The notes under the pieces are model-generated. The model saw only the letters and a list, made by a program, of their open reading frames with translations. It was not told where the DNA came from and ran no database searches. This document shows, piece by piece, positions 1 to 10,355 of a stretch of 64,000 bases of DNA. Source of the stretch: JAFLCL01 sp039809495 (GTDB lineage: Bacteria; Myxococcota_A; Polyangia; Polyangiales; Sandaracinaceae); contig JBDHVC010000020.1 of NCBI GenBank assembly GCA_039809495.1, forward strand, positions 3,061-67,060. Reading direction: 5' to 3'. Numbering within the stretch: position 1 is the stretch's first letter; every line of letters begins with the position of its first letter. The translations under genes and the position numbers were made by a program.

Positions 1-1
1 G

Positions 2-106
2 TTCCTCGTCCGCGTCGATGGCGACGAGGCGAGCGGCGTGGTCGTGGAGTGCAACGAGGACGACAACACCGCTCGAGGGACCGAGCGCTGCGCCGGCCTC
101 GACTGA
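2..106 (+). CDS. C-terminal end of a secreted repeat/CARDB-like protein (partial)
   Basis: An open frame enters from the left edge and ends at a TGA. It encodes 34 residues that finish with VVVECNEDDNTARGTERC and a short tail. The pattern V-x-x-x-x-N-E-x-x-N resembles the last strand of CARDB-type adhesion domains, where an Asn-Glu-x-x-Asn-Asn segment is common, and the two Cys suggest an exported protein. The start lies outside the window, so the family call is only suggestive. The stop is followed by CGGCGCG, the same stop context found after several other genes here. Confidence 0.45.
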   Translation, partial: FLVRVDGDEASGVVVECNEDDNTARGTERCAGLD

Positions 107-162
107 CGGCGCGAGGCTCGGTTTCTTGACCTCCGGCGCGCGATCGGGCGATCCGTCGCTCG

Positions 163-1431
163 ATGCGCGCGCTCTCGAGCCGAACCATCGCCGCGGCGGC
201 GCTCGCGTCGCTCTGGATCGCGCTCGCCGCGAGCGGACAGGCCCACGCGCCCTGGGCGGCGCGGCGACGCGTGGGGCTCCACGCGAACCAGGTCCTCGCC
301 GCGCGCGTGCTCCCCGAGGACTGGCCAGAGGAGCCCTCCGCGCCGCGCGAGGTGAGCGTCGAGCGGTTCACGACGGCGCTCCGGGCGCTCTGCCACGGCA
401 TCGGGCCGACGCGCGCGACGAATTACGGTCGATGGATCACCACGTACGCGCGCGAGCGCGAGGTCGATCCCTTCCTCCTCGCGGCGGTCATGTTCCGCGC
501 GAGCCGCTGCGACCCCGACGCGCTCGACGTCGACGGCGCTCGCGGCGTCGGGCTCACGCAGATCCCGTGGGATCTCTACCGCCCCCAGGTCGAGCGCGGC
601 GTCCTCTCCTACGCGATCGAGCGACGCGGAGCGCGCGAGGAGCGCGCGGTCCGCATGGATCGCTTCCCCTTCGGCCCGCTCCGCCTCCAGCAGGCGGAGC
701 CGAACCTCTACTTCGCGGCGACCCTCCTCGCGATGTGGGAGGCGCAGCACGAGGGCGTCGATCACGCGTTCGCGCAGGCCCCGCACCGCCACTACGTCTC
801 GCACTTCGTCTGGGGCGATCGCGTCGGCAGCGACGTCGAGGAGGAGCGCATCCTCACCGATCGTCGCCGCCTGCTCGAGCTCTATGGCGCCTCGCCGGGC
901 ATGGCCCCGATCCGCTATCGCGGCGTCGAGCTCGGCTGTCCGCTCCACGGCTGCCCGCGCGTCGTCCTCTCGTGGCTCGGCGCCGAGCGCGCGGGGGGCG
1001 AGCGGAGCCACCGCGGGATCGACGTCGACGCGCTGCCCGACGAGCCCGTGCGCGCCGTCGCCGACGGCCTCGTCACGTTCGCGGGCGTCGATCTCCCTGG
1101 CCACCAGGCCCACGAGCAGGTCGCTACCCGCGCGGGCTACGACGCCTACCCGCGCGCGAGCCTCGGCGCGGGCGGCCGCTACGTGTGCATCCGACACGGC
1201 GAGGGCGATGCGAGCTTCGCGAGCTGCTCGATGCACCTCGAGGAGGTCCACGTCACCTACGGCACGCGCGTCCGGCGCGGCGACGTCATCGGGACCGTGG
1301 GGCGGACCGGGATGCGCGCGAGCGCCGCGCACCTCCACCTCGAGATCCGCACCTCGCGCGTCGAGGATCCGTCCGTGATCCTGGCAGGGCTGCTCCTCGG
1401 TCGGCTCCCTCCCGCGCGCGACCGGCGCTGA
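163..1431 (+). CDS. Exported M23 metallopeptidase with degenerate lytic-transglycosylase-like domain
   Basis: The 422-residue protein starts with a signal peptide (about residues 1-28). Residues 80-235 resemble a soluble lytic transglycosylase (goose-lysozyme fold): AAVMFRASRCDP followed by GARGVGLTQIP matches the family's AVIRQESxFxP...GARGLMQIMP. The catalytic Glu of the ES motif is Ala113 here. Residues 265-410 are an M23/LytM endopeptidase domain with HxxxD (H283, D287) and HLH (H390, H392), so the zinc site looks intact. The expected role is peptidoglycan cross-link hydrolysis in the periplasm, with the N-terminal domain perhaps only binding glycan. No convincing ribosome-binding site precedes the ATG; it was chosen because the signal peptide begins there. 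It is convergent with the TonB-like gene, with an intergenic element between. Confidence 0.8.
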   Translation: MRALSSRTIAAAALASLWIALAASGQAHAPWAARRRVGLHANQVLAARVLPEDWPEEPSAPREVSVERFTTALRALCHGIGPTRATNYGRWITTYAREREVDPFLLAAVMFRASRCDPDALDVDGARGVGLTQIPWDLYRPQVERGVLSYAIERRGAREERAVRMDRFPFGPLRLQQAEPNLYFAATLLAMWEAQHEGVDHAFAQAPHRHYVSHFVWGDRVGSDVEEERILTDRRRLLELYGASPGMAPIRYRGVELGCPLHGCPRVVLSWLGAERAGGERSHRGIDVDALPDEPVRAVADGLVTFAGVDLPGHQAHEQVATRAGYDAYPRASLGAGGRYVCIRHGEGDASFASCSMHLEEVHVTYGTRVRRGDVIGTVGRTGMRASAAHLHLEIRTSRVEDPSVILAGLLLGRLPPARDRR

Positions 1432-1600
1432 CGGCGCGGCTCACGGCACGAATCCGTCGCTCTGATTCGTGCTGTTCCTTCCTCGTCGGAGGGTCTGCCG
1501 CGGACCCTCCCTCCCGCCGAGTGAATCGGCGTGAGCCTCCCTCCCGCCGAGCCAGCGTGCCTCGACGGGGCGGATCACGTCGAGTGAGGCGCGCTGTCAG
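1429..1600 (-). repeat. Structured intergenic element, copy A (three hairpins)
   Basis: Read on the minus strand, this stretch begins at the stop codon of the TonB-like gene and ends at the stop of the convergent M23 gene. It aligns by eye over most of its length with 5856-6030. Ordered parts: head CTGACAGCGCGCC...CTCGACGTGATCCGCCCC; hairpin H1 (CGCCGA/TCGGCG, 1515-1531); hairpin H2 (GGAGGGTC/GACCCTCC, arms 1488-1495 and 1503-1510); hairpin H3 (GCACGAATC/GATTCGTGC, arms 1446-1454 and 1464-1472). A 16-base direct repeat of CCTCCCTCCCGCCGAG starts near 1507 and 1537. Function unknown. It could be a REP-like repeat, a 3-prime UTR RNA or a bidirectional terminator. Confidence 0.75.
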
Positions 1601-2622
1601 GGCGCGCAGCTCGTCCGGCGAAACTCGTAGGGCGCGTCCACGTCGCGCCCGCCGTCGTTGTTCACCGTGTGGAGGCGCTCGGCGAAGGCGTCGAGCCGGC
1701 CCGTGAAGTGATCGGGGTTGTACGAGAAGAAGCGCGAGGCGCAGTCGATCCGCGTCACCTCGTGCGTGCTCGCGCCGAACGCGAGCTGATCCCCCGTCAG
1801 GTTCCCGCTCGCGCGCATCGTGACGGTGTAGTCCCAGCCATCGGGCGTGCAGGGCGGAGGCCTTCGGTCCGACGGGAGGCCTCGCCACATCCGCGCGACG
1901 ATGCTCCCCTCGAGGCTCGGCCCCACGCGGCGCACGCGCAGCGTGAAGCGCGCCCAGTCGCGATACTCGGGGCTGTAGCGGTACGCGACCCAGACCCCGA
2001 CGATCGGATCGTCACAGTGGAGCGCCTCGCCGAGGAGCGAGGAGGCGCTCACCGAGTCGCCCTCGAGCCGCCCCGCCGAGCCGAGGATCGCGCGAACGGC
2101 GTCCGCGCGGGCCGAGGGCGCCGAGGCCGGCGGGCTCAAGCCCTCTCGCGAGCCCCCTCCTCGGACCCTCGTCGTCGAGGCGCTCGCCCCGCCGGGCTCC
2201 ACCCCCGAGCCTCGGCTGGGCTCACTCGCGCTGGGCTCGCTCGCGCTGAACTCGCTCGCGCTGGGCTCGCTCGCGGCGACGACGCGCGATCGCTCGTGCG
2301 GCTCTTCGCGGCCGAGCGCTCGCGGCGTCGAGGCGGGCCGAGCGGGCTCGATTGGCGCGCGCGGCGCGGCCAGCGTCGGGGGCGCGTCGGTATCGACCGG
2401 GGCGCCCGACGCCGAATCCTCGCGAGGCGCGGGCGGCAGGACGACGAGGCTCACCTCCACCTCGTCGGCTCGCCCGCTCGCGCCTCCGTGCCCCTCCTCG
2501 CCCGCGTCGAGCGCTCCCCGACGCGCGCCGAGGGAGAGCGCGACGAGCGCGAGCCCGTGCGTCGCGAGCGAGGTGAGGAGCCAGAGGGCCCAGCGGCCGC
2601 GCCGAGGGCGTCGCTCACTCAT
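1597..2622 (-). CDS. TonB/TolA-like single-span protein with Ser-rich linker and Cys-containing C-terminal domain
   Basis: This 341-residue protein has a basic N-terminus and one hydrophobic span (about residues 11-32, WALWLLTSLATHGLALVALS), as in TonB-type energy transducers. A long Pro/Ser/Ala/Glu-rich linker follows, including four SASEP-like pentads. The C-terminal domain (about 195-341) carries four Cys (HCDD, PCTPD, DCAS, TSCAP) and aromatic strand-like segments. I do not recognise that domain, and it lacks a clear TonB C-terminal motif. The ATG overlaps the stop of the AI-2E permease gene by four bases (ATGA), so the two are probably translationally coupled. Product inference: inner-membrane anchored, periplasmic, disulfide-stabilised. 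Confidence 0.6.
   Translation of the reverse strand: MSERRPRRGRWALWLLTSLATHGLALVALSLGARRGALDAGEEGHGGASGRADEVEVSLVVLPPAPREDSASGAPVDTDAPPTLAAPRAPIEPARPASTPRALGREEPHERSRVVAASEPSASEFSASEPSASEPSRGSGVEPGGASASTTRVRGGGSREGLSPPASAPSARADAVRAILGSAGRLEGDSVSASSLLGEALHCDDPIVGVWVAYRYSPEYRDWARFTLRVRRVGPSLEGSIVARMWRGLPSDRRPPPCTPDGWDYTVTMRASGNLTGDQLAFGASTHEVTRIDCASRFFSYNPDHFTGRLDAFAERLHTVNNDGGRDVDAPYEFRRTSCAP
2216..2275 (+). repeat. Four 15-bp tandem repeats inside the TonB-like gene
   Basis: Four consecutive units close to CTGGGCTCGCTCGCG encode the Ser-Ala-Ser-Glu-Pro pentads of the linker. The third unit has CTGAA instead of CTGGG, changing Pro to Phe. The in-frame unit length means copy-number change would only alter linker length. 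Confidence 0.8.
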
Positions 2623-4103
2623 CCACCCCCTCCGACCTCGTCGTCGGCGGCGCGAGGCGGCGCGCCCGGGGGCGGATCGCCCTCCGCGCGAGGCTCACGC
2701 GGTGCGGCGTGCCCGTCCTCGGCGACGTCGCTCCGCGCGTCGCTCGCGCCGGGGGGCGGAGAAGCGTGCATCCGCTCGGGCTCCTCGGGCGGCTCGTCGA
2801 CCTGGCTCGCCGCGTCGCTCACGCTCGCTCCCTCGAGCGAAGGCGGGGGGGTCGAGCTCGGCGGGACCGGGTCGTCGACGTGCGCGATCCGATCGACCAC
2901 GCCCTCGACCAGCGCCGCCCCCGCGCTCGGCGCCTCGTCGCCGAGGTAGTAGGGGCTCGCGCGGTACCAGGCGACCCCACGCACGACGAGGATCTTCACG
3001 ACGGCGGCGACCGGCACGGCGAGCAGCACGCCGAGGAAGCCGAACACCTCCCCGCCGATCATCAGCGCGACGAGCACCCAGACCGAGGCGAGCCCGACCT
3101 TCTCGCCGACGACGCGCGGCACGATCACGAACCCCTCGAGGAATTGGCAGACCGCGTACGCGATCACGACGAGGACCGGCTTCGTCCACCCGTCCCAGTC
3201 GATCACGCACATCGTGAGGCCGAGCACGAGCGCGCTCCCGCTCCCGACGTAGGGGATGAACGCGAGGAGCCCGGCGACGAGCGCGATCGGGATCGCCAGC
3301 CGGATCCCGACGAGCGAGTAGGCGATGGCGTAGAGGATGGCCATCGCGATCATCACGAGGAGCTGCCCTCGCACGAATTGCCCGAGCATCTCGTCGATCT
3401 CGCTCGCGATCTCGACGACCTCGGCGCGGATCCGGAGCGGGATGAGCTCGCGCGCGGCCTCCACCCCGCGATCGAAGTCGTAGAGGAGGTAGAAGGCGAG
3501 GACGGGGACGATGAGCGCGCTCGCGAGGGCGCCGACGATCGACGCGGTCCCGCCGAGCACGCCGCGCACGACGCTGGTGGCCGGCTGCGCGGCGTAGGAC
3601 GCGATGGTCGCCGGATCCAGATCGAGCTGCGCGATCGCCTCGCTGATCGAGTGCGGCAACGGGACGTCGTACGCGCGGAGCGTCGGCTCGAGCCGCGAGA
3701 GGAGCGCGGACAGCTCGTCGGGCAGGATGGCCGCGAATTGGGCGACCTCGCGGATCACGCCCGGGAGGACGAGGAGCCCGAAGAGCGCGATCGCGACCGT
3801 GAGCGTGGCGAGGACGATCGTGATGCCGGCCCCGCGCGGCAGCCCGCGCGCCTCGAAGCGATCGACCACGGGATCGAGCAGGTAGGCGATGCCGAGCGCC
3901 GTGAAGATCGGCGTGAGGACGCCGCGGAGCAGGTAGACGCCGCCGAGGACGAGGAGCAGGGCGACGCCCACGACGAGCCACCGCGGCGCGGCGGCGCTCG
4001 TGCGTCGGGATCGATCGTCCGTCGGCTCGCTCGCCGGCCCAGCGATCGCTCCGAAGGTGCGCCCTTCGGATCCTCGCGTCGCGCCTCGATCCCGCTCATC
4101 CAT
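2619..4103 (-). CDS. AI-2E family transporter (PF01594-type permease)
   Basis: The 494-residue membrane protein matches the AI-2E/YdiK/PerM family. It has an N-terminal pair of spans (about 40-90), a long soluble middle segment, and a C-terminal hydrophobic block with the family signatures AFIPYVGSGSA and PRVVGEKVGL, then GGEVFGFLGVLLAVPVAAVVK. Members export small molecules or ions; substrate prediction from sequence is not possible. The last 110 residues (385-494) are an acidic Pro/Ala/Asp-rich cytoplasmic tail longer than usual. The ATG has a TAGAAG box six bases upstream, is divergent from pilT, and the gene overlaps the downstream TonB-like gene by four bases. Confidence 0.88.
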   Translation of the reverse strand: MDERDRGATRGSEGRTFGAIAGPASEPTDDRSRRTSAAAPRWLVVGVALLLVLGGVYLLRGVLTPIFTALGIAYLLDPVVDRFEARGLPRGAGITIVLATLTVAIALFGLLVLPGVIREVAQFAAILPDELSALLSRLEPTLRAYDVPLPHSISEAIAQLDLDPATIASYAAQPATSVVRGVLGGTASIVGALASALIVPVLAFYLLYDFDRGVEAARELIPLRIRAEVVEIASEIDEMLGQFVRGQLLVMIAMAILYAIAYSLVGIRLAIPIALVAGLLAFIPYVGSGSALVLGLTMCVIDWDGWTKPVLVVIAYAVCQFLEGFVIVPRVVGEKVGLASVWVLVALMIGGEVFGFLGVLLAVPVAAVVKILVVRGVAWYRASPYYLGDEAPSAGAALVEGVVDRIAHVDDPVPPSSTPPPSLEGASVSDAASQVDEPPEEPERMHASPPPGASDARSDVAEDGHAAPREPRAEGDPPPGAPPRAADDEVGGGG

Positions 4104-4157
4104 CCTCGACTTCTACCACGTCGCCCTTTCTCGCTTTCGAGGCGCGGAGCCCTCCGA

Positions 4158-4163
4158 TACGCT
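4158..4163 (+). promoter_or_regulatory. Predicted -10 box (TACGCT) of pilT
   Basis: TACGCT lies 10 bases before the chosen ATG. TTTCGA lies at 4135-4140, giving a 17-base spacer. The transcript would start at or just before the start codon. Confidence 0.45.
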
Positions 4164-4173
4164 CGTCCGAGCC

Positions 4174-5855
<1,682 letters not shown>

Positions 5856-5859
<4 letters not shown>

Positions 5860-6030
5860 CGGCGCGCCCCGCTCGACGTGATCCGCCCCACGCACGAGCG
5901 CCGGCTCGGCGGGTGGGAGGCCACGCCGATCCGCTCGGCGTGAGGGAGGGGCGCTGGGCAGCGCCTCCGGCGACGAAGGCACCGCGCGAATCAGGGTGGC
6001 GGATCCGTGCCGTGGGCCGCGGCGCGGTCG
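5856..6030 (+). repeat. Structured intergenic element, copy B (three hairpins)
   Basis: This copy begins at the pilT stop codon and shares sequence and order of parts with copy A. The head CTGACGGCGCGCC...CTCGACGTGATCCGCCCC is followed by H1 (CACGCCGA/TCGGCGTG, 5922-5942), H2 (GGCGC/GCGCC, 5950-5965) and H3 (GCGCGAATC/GATCCGTGC, 5984-6010). In H2 the stem sequence differs from copy A but pairing is kept, which is compensatory change. H3 keeps its 9-base loop length. The 3-prime border is uncertain. Confidence 0.75.
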
Positions 6031-6084
6031 GCGCTCGGTGGGCCGCGGCGACGGCCCTCTGTGGCTCGGCCCGCGCGCGGCGGC

Positions 6085-6090
6085 TATCGT
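6085..6090 (+). promoter_or_regulatory. Predicted -10 box (TATCGT) of hisD
   Basis: TATCGT ends 11 bases before the hisD ATG. No Shine-Dalgarno sequence lies between, so a very short leader is likely. Confidence 0.4.
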
Positions 6091-6101
6091 CGCGTCGACG
6101 C

Positions 6102-7397
6102 ATGCCGATCTGGACGATCCTCACGCACGGGAGCCCTCGCTACGCCGAGGCGCTCGAGGCCCTCTCGCGGCGCGGCGAGGCCGACCTCGACCGCGTCGAG
6201 CCGACGGTGCGCGCGATCCTCGCCGACGTGCGCGCGCGCGGCGACGCCGCGCTCCACGAGCTCTCCGAGCGCTTCGAGGGGCGCCGCGCGCCCAAGCTCG
6301 TCCTCACGCGCGCCGACATCGAGGAGGGCGCGCGCGCGTTCGATCCCGCGGAGCGCGCGCTCCTCGAGGAGGCCGCTCGACGGATCCGGCGCTACCACGA
6401 GCACCAGCTCGATCACGGCTTTCGCTACGAGGAGGACGGCGTCGTGCTCGGCCAGCGCGTGGGCCCCGTCGACGCGGCGGGGCTCTACGCGCCGGGCGGG
6501 AAGGCTCGCTATCCCTCGTCGGTCCTGATGACGGCGATCCCCGCCCTCGTCGCCGGCGTCCCGCGGATCGTCCTCGCGACGCCGCGACCGACGCCCGAGA
6601 TCCTCGCGGCCGCGGACGTCGCGGGCGTCCACGAGCTGCTCGACGCGGGCGGCGCGCAGGCGATCGCGGCGCTCGCGTACGGCACCGAGTCGGTGGCGCC
6701 TGTCCAGACCATCGTGGGGCCGGGCAACCTCTACGTCGCGTGCGCCAAGCGCCTCGTGTTCGGCGCGGTGAGCATCGACGGCATCGCGGGGCCGAGCGAG
6801 ATCCTCGTCGTCGCGGACGAGAGCGCGAGCCCGGGGGTGGTCGCGGCCGATCTGCTCTCCCAGGCGGAGCACGACGAGGACGCCTACGCCCTGCTGATCA
6901 CGACGAGCGCGAGCCTCGCCGCGGCGGTGGAGCGTGAGCTCGCGCGGCAGCTCGAGTCGCTCCCGCGGCGCGCGATCGCCGAGGCGTCGCTCGCGCGAAA
7001 CGGGTACGCCTTCGTCGCCGCGGATCGCGAGGAGGCCGCGCGCATCGCCCACCGGCTCGCCGCCGAGCACCTCTCGCTCCAGGTGCGCGATCCGGAGGCG
7101 CTCTTTCAGCGCATCGGCGCGGCCGGCGCCGCGTTCCTCGGCCAGCACACGCCGGAGGCCGCGGGGGACTACGCCGCGGGGCCGAGCCACGTCCTGCCGA
7201 CGGGGGGAGCCGCGCGGCACGGCGCGCCGCTCGGCGTCCACAGCTTCGTGCGGCGCACCTCGATCATCGGCTACTCGGAGCGCTCGATCCGCGCGCAGAC
7301 CGAGCTGCTCGCGGGCCTTGCCCGCATGGAGGGCCTCGAGGCGCACGCGCGCGCCGTCGAGATCCGGGCGACGATCGCCCATCGAGGCGATCGCTGA
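6102..7397 (+). CDS. hisD: Histidinol dehydrogenase
   Basis: The 431-residue length is normal for HisD, which oxidises L-histidinol to L-histidine in two NAD-dependent steps in the cytoplasm. Visible family motifs are GLYAPGGKARYPSSVLM, IVGPGNLYVACAKR, IDGIAGPSEILV, LLSQAEHDEDA and GPSHVLPTGGAAR. These include the zinc-ligand Gln/His in SQAEHD and the Ser/Glu of GPSE. The catalytic-loop AEHL segment is present near the C-terminal third. The open frame extends far upstream, but the upstream part has no coding character. The ATG was taken where homology starts. No other his genes are nearby. It is convergent with the TSP3 protein gene. Confidence 0.95.
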   Translation: MPIWTILTHGSPRYAEALEALSRRGEADLDRVEPTVRAILADVRARGDAALHELSERFEGRRAPKLVLTRADIEEGARAFDPAERALLEEAARRIRRYHEHQLDHGFRYEEDGVVLGQRVGPVDAAGLYAPGGKARYPSSVLMTAIPALVAGVPRIVLATPRPTPEILAAADVAGVHELLDAGGAQAIAALAYGTESVAPVQTIVGPGNLYVACAKRLVFGAVSIDGIAGPSEILVVADESASPGVVAADLLSQAEHDEDAYALLITTSASLAAAVERELARQLESLPRRAIAEASLARNGYAFVAADREEAARIAHRLAAEHLSLQVRDPEALFQRIGAAGAAFLGQHTPEAAGDYAAGPSHVLPTGGAARHGAPLGVHSFVRRTSIIGYSERSIRAQTELLAGLARMEGLEAHARAVEIRATIAHRGDR

Positions 7398-7421
7398 CGC
7401 TCACGGCGTGAGCCACGGCGG

Positions 7422-7488
7422 GCGCCCCTCGCTCGGGCTCGCGCGGTGAGCGCGCCCCCGCGGGCCCGGTCGGGGCGAGCGAGGCGCG
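7422..7488. terminator. Inverted repeat between convergent hisD and TSP3 genes
   Basis: GCGCCCCTCGCTCG (7422-7435) pairs with CGAGCGAGGCGCG (7476-7488), with a two-base offset, around a GC-rich loop. A small perfect hairpin GCTCAC-ggc-GTGAGC (7399-7413) lies just before it. There is no U-tract. The minus-side arm is the same GCGCCTCGCTCG core seen after other stops. Confidence 0.5.
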
Positions 7489-7491
7489 TCG

Positions 7492-8889
<1,398 letters not shown>

Positions 8890-8897
8890 GGACCGCG

Positions 8898-8903
8898 AGG
8901 ATA
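8898..8903 (-). promoter_or_regulatory. Predicted -10 box (TATCCT) of the TSP3 protein gene
   Basis: TATCCT on the minus strand ends eight bases before the ATG. No -35 match was seen at 17-18 bases. Confidence 0.35.
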
Positions 8904-8966
8904 CACGAGCGCGCGACCATCCCGAGCGCGCTCGCCCGCGGCGGCCCGGTCGAGGCCTCGCTCGCT

Positions 8967-10355
8967 TCACCCCTCGTGGCGCTCGCACCCCTCCCCGTCT
9001 AGCGCGGGGATGACGACCTCGACCACCGTCGTCTGGAGCGCGGTCGCGCCGTCTCCGACCAGCGTCACCCGCAGGCGATAGCGGATCGGCTCGGGGCCTC
9101 GCTCGATCGCGTCGTTGGCGAGCCGCACGCGGAAGCGCACGCGCGTCCCGGGGTTCACGTGATCGAAGCGATCGGGGCGCTGGACCGCGCCGCTCGGCGG
9201 CTCGGCGGCGATGGTCTGGACGTCGCGGACGAAGCGGGTCGCGTCGAGGTCGTCGCCCGGCAGATCCTCGACGCGCAGCGTGATGTCGATCGGCGCCTCG
9301 TCGACCAGCGTGCGGATCGCGTCGACGATCGCCTCGCCGAGCCGGCTCGCGTCCTCGCCCATGTCGAAGACGATCGGCTCGCCGTCCGCGCCCACCGCGC
9401 CCGTCCGCCGCGCGATCTCGAAGAGGTCTCGGCGCGTCGTCTCGGCGGCGTAGTAGCTCGGGTAGACCCCGAGCACCTTGGCGCCGATCGCGTTGAGCGC
9501 GGTGATCGTCTCGTCGTAGCGATGCGGGCGCGGGCGGATGTCGGGGTAGTCGTCGTCGTGGAAGGGGCCGTTGTGGCTCGGCGCGTCGGTGATCCAGACG
9601 ATGATGCGCGAGCCGAGGGTGCGAAAGCACGGATAGCCGACGCGATCGGCCGCGCACCGCCGGGTCGGGACGAGGGGCGCGAGACCCTCGCCCGTCGCGG
9701 TGAGGTAGAGCGCCTCGATCCCCGACTCCGCGAGATCGCCCCCTCCGGCGAGCGTGAGCGCGTCGAGGCCGTTCTGGACGGCGACGAGGTCGTTCGTCGA
9801 CGCCGTGTAGAGGCGGAAGGGGAAGTCGCTCGGGTCGCCGTAGGGGGAGACGGGGAAGTCGGCGTACGCGGCGACGGACATCCACGCGTTGTCGATCGCG
9901 CTCGCGACCCCGGGCGCGATCGTGTCGCGCAGGCGCCGACGCACCTCCTCGATCACGCTCCCCATCGAGCCGGTCACGTCGACGAGGAAGAGGACGTCGG
10001 CTTGTTGGATCCGGGTGATGAAGGAGACCTCGAGCTCGCTCGGCGGCTCCCGAGGCGGCAGCTCGATGCAGACGTCCGGCTCCTCCTCCGCGAAGGCGTC
10101 GGGGCCGAAGGCGTCGGGGAGCGACGCGTCGAGGCTCGCGTCGAGGCCCGCGTCGAGGCCCGCGTCGAGGCCCGCGTCGAGGCCCGGGGGCGTGTACGCG
10201 TCGAGGTCCGCGTCCGGGACCTCGAGCCCCGTCTTGGCGCCACAGCCGACGGCGATCGCGCCGGCGAGGAAGAGGGCCGCCACCTCGATCGTGCGCGCGC
10301 GGCGCGCCGCCCCGATCCCCACCCGCCGCTCGCGGTCCGTTCGTCTCGCGCTCAT
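8967..10355 (-). CDS. Von Willebrand factor A domain lipoprotein, paralogue 1
   Basis: The 462-residue protein has a signal peptide ending in AVGC followed by GAKTGLEVPDA, so it is a predicted lipoprotein. A Gly-Leu-Asp-Ala repeat linker follows. The VWA domain begins at about residue 115 with FLVDVTGSMGS, a DxTxS variant of the MIDAS metal site. It continues with the segments ITDAPSHNGPF, SYYAAETTRRDLFEIARRTG and VFDMGE, also seen in the two paralogues upstream. Role unknown; such domains bind proteins through Mg or Mn. An ATG six bases further upstream exists, but GGAGG is six bases before the chosen ATG, which overlaps the previous stop as TGATG. Confidence 0.8.
   Translation of the reverse strand: MSARRTDRERRVGIGAARRARTIEVAALFLAGAIAVGCGAKTGLEVPDADLDAYTPPGLDAGLDAGLDAGLDASLDASLPDAFGPDAFAEEEPDVCIELPPREPPSELEVSFITRIQQADVLFLVDVTGSMGSVIEEVRRRLRDTIAPGVASAIDNAWMSVAAYADFPVSPYGDPSDFPFRLYTASTNDLVAVQNGLDALTLAGGGDLAESGIEALYLTATGEGLAPLVPTRRCAADRVGYPCFRTLGSRIIVWITDAPSHNGPFHDDDYPDIRPRPHRYDETITALNAIGAKVLGVYPSYYAAETTRRDLFEIARRTGAVGADGEPIVFDMGEDASRLGEAIVDAIRTLVDEAPIDITLRVEDLPGDDLDATRFVRDVQTIAAEPPSGAVQRPDRFDHVNPGTRVRFRVRLANDAIERGPEPIRYRLRVTLVGDGATALQTTVVEVVIPALDGEGCERHEG
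10127..10186 (+). repeat. Five 12-bp tandem repeats in VWA paralogue 1
   Basis: Five units of CGTCGAGGCCCG (the first with T for one C) encode the Gly-Leu-Asp-Ala linker repeats on the minus strand. The linker sits between the lipid anchor and the VWA domain. Confidence 0.85.
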
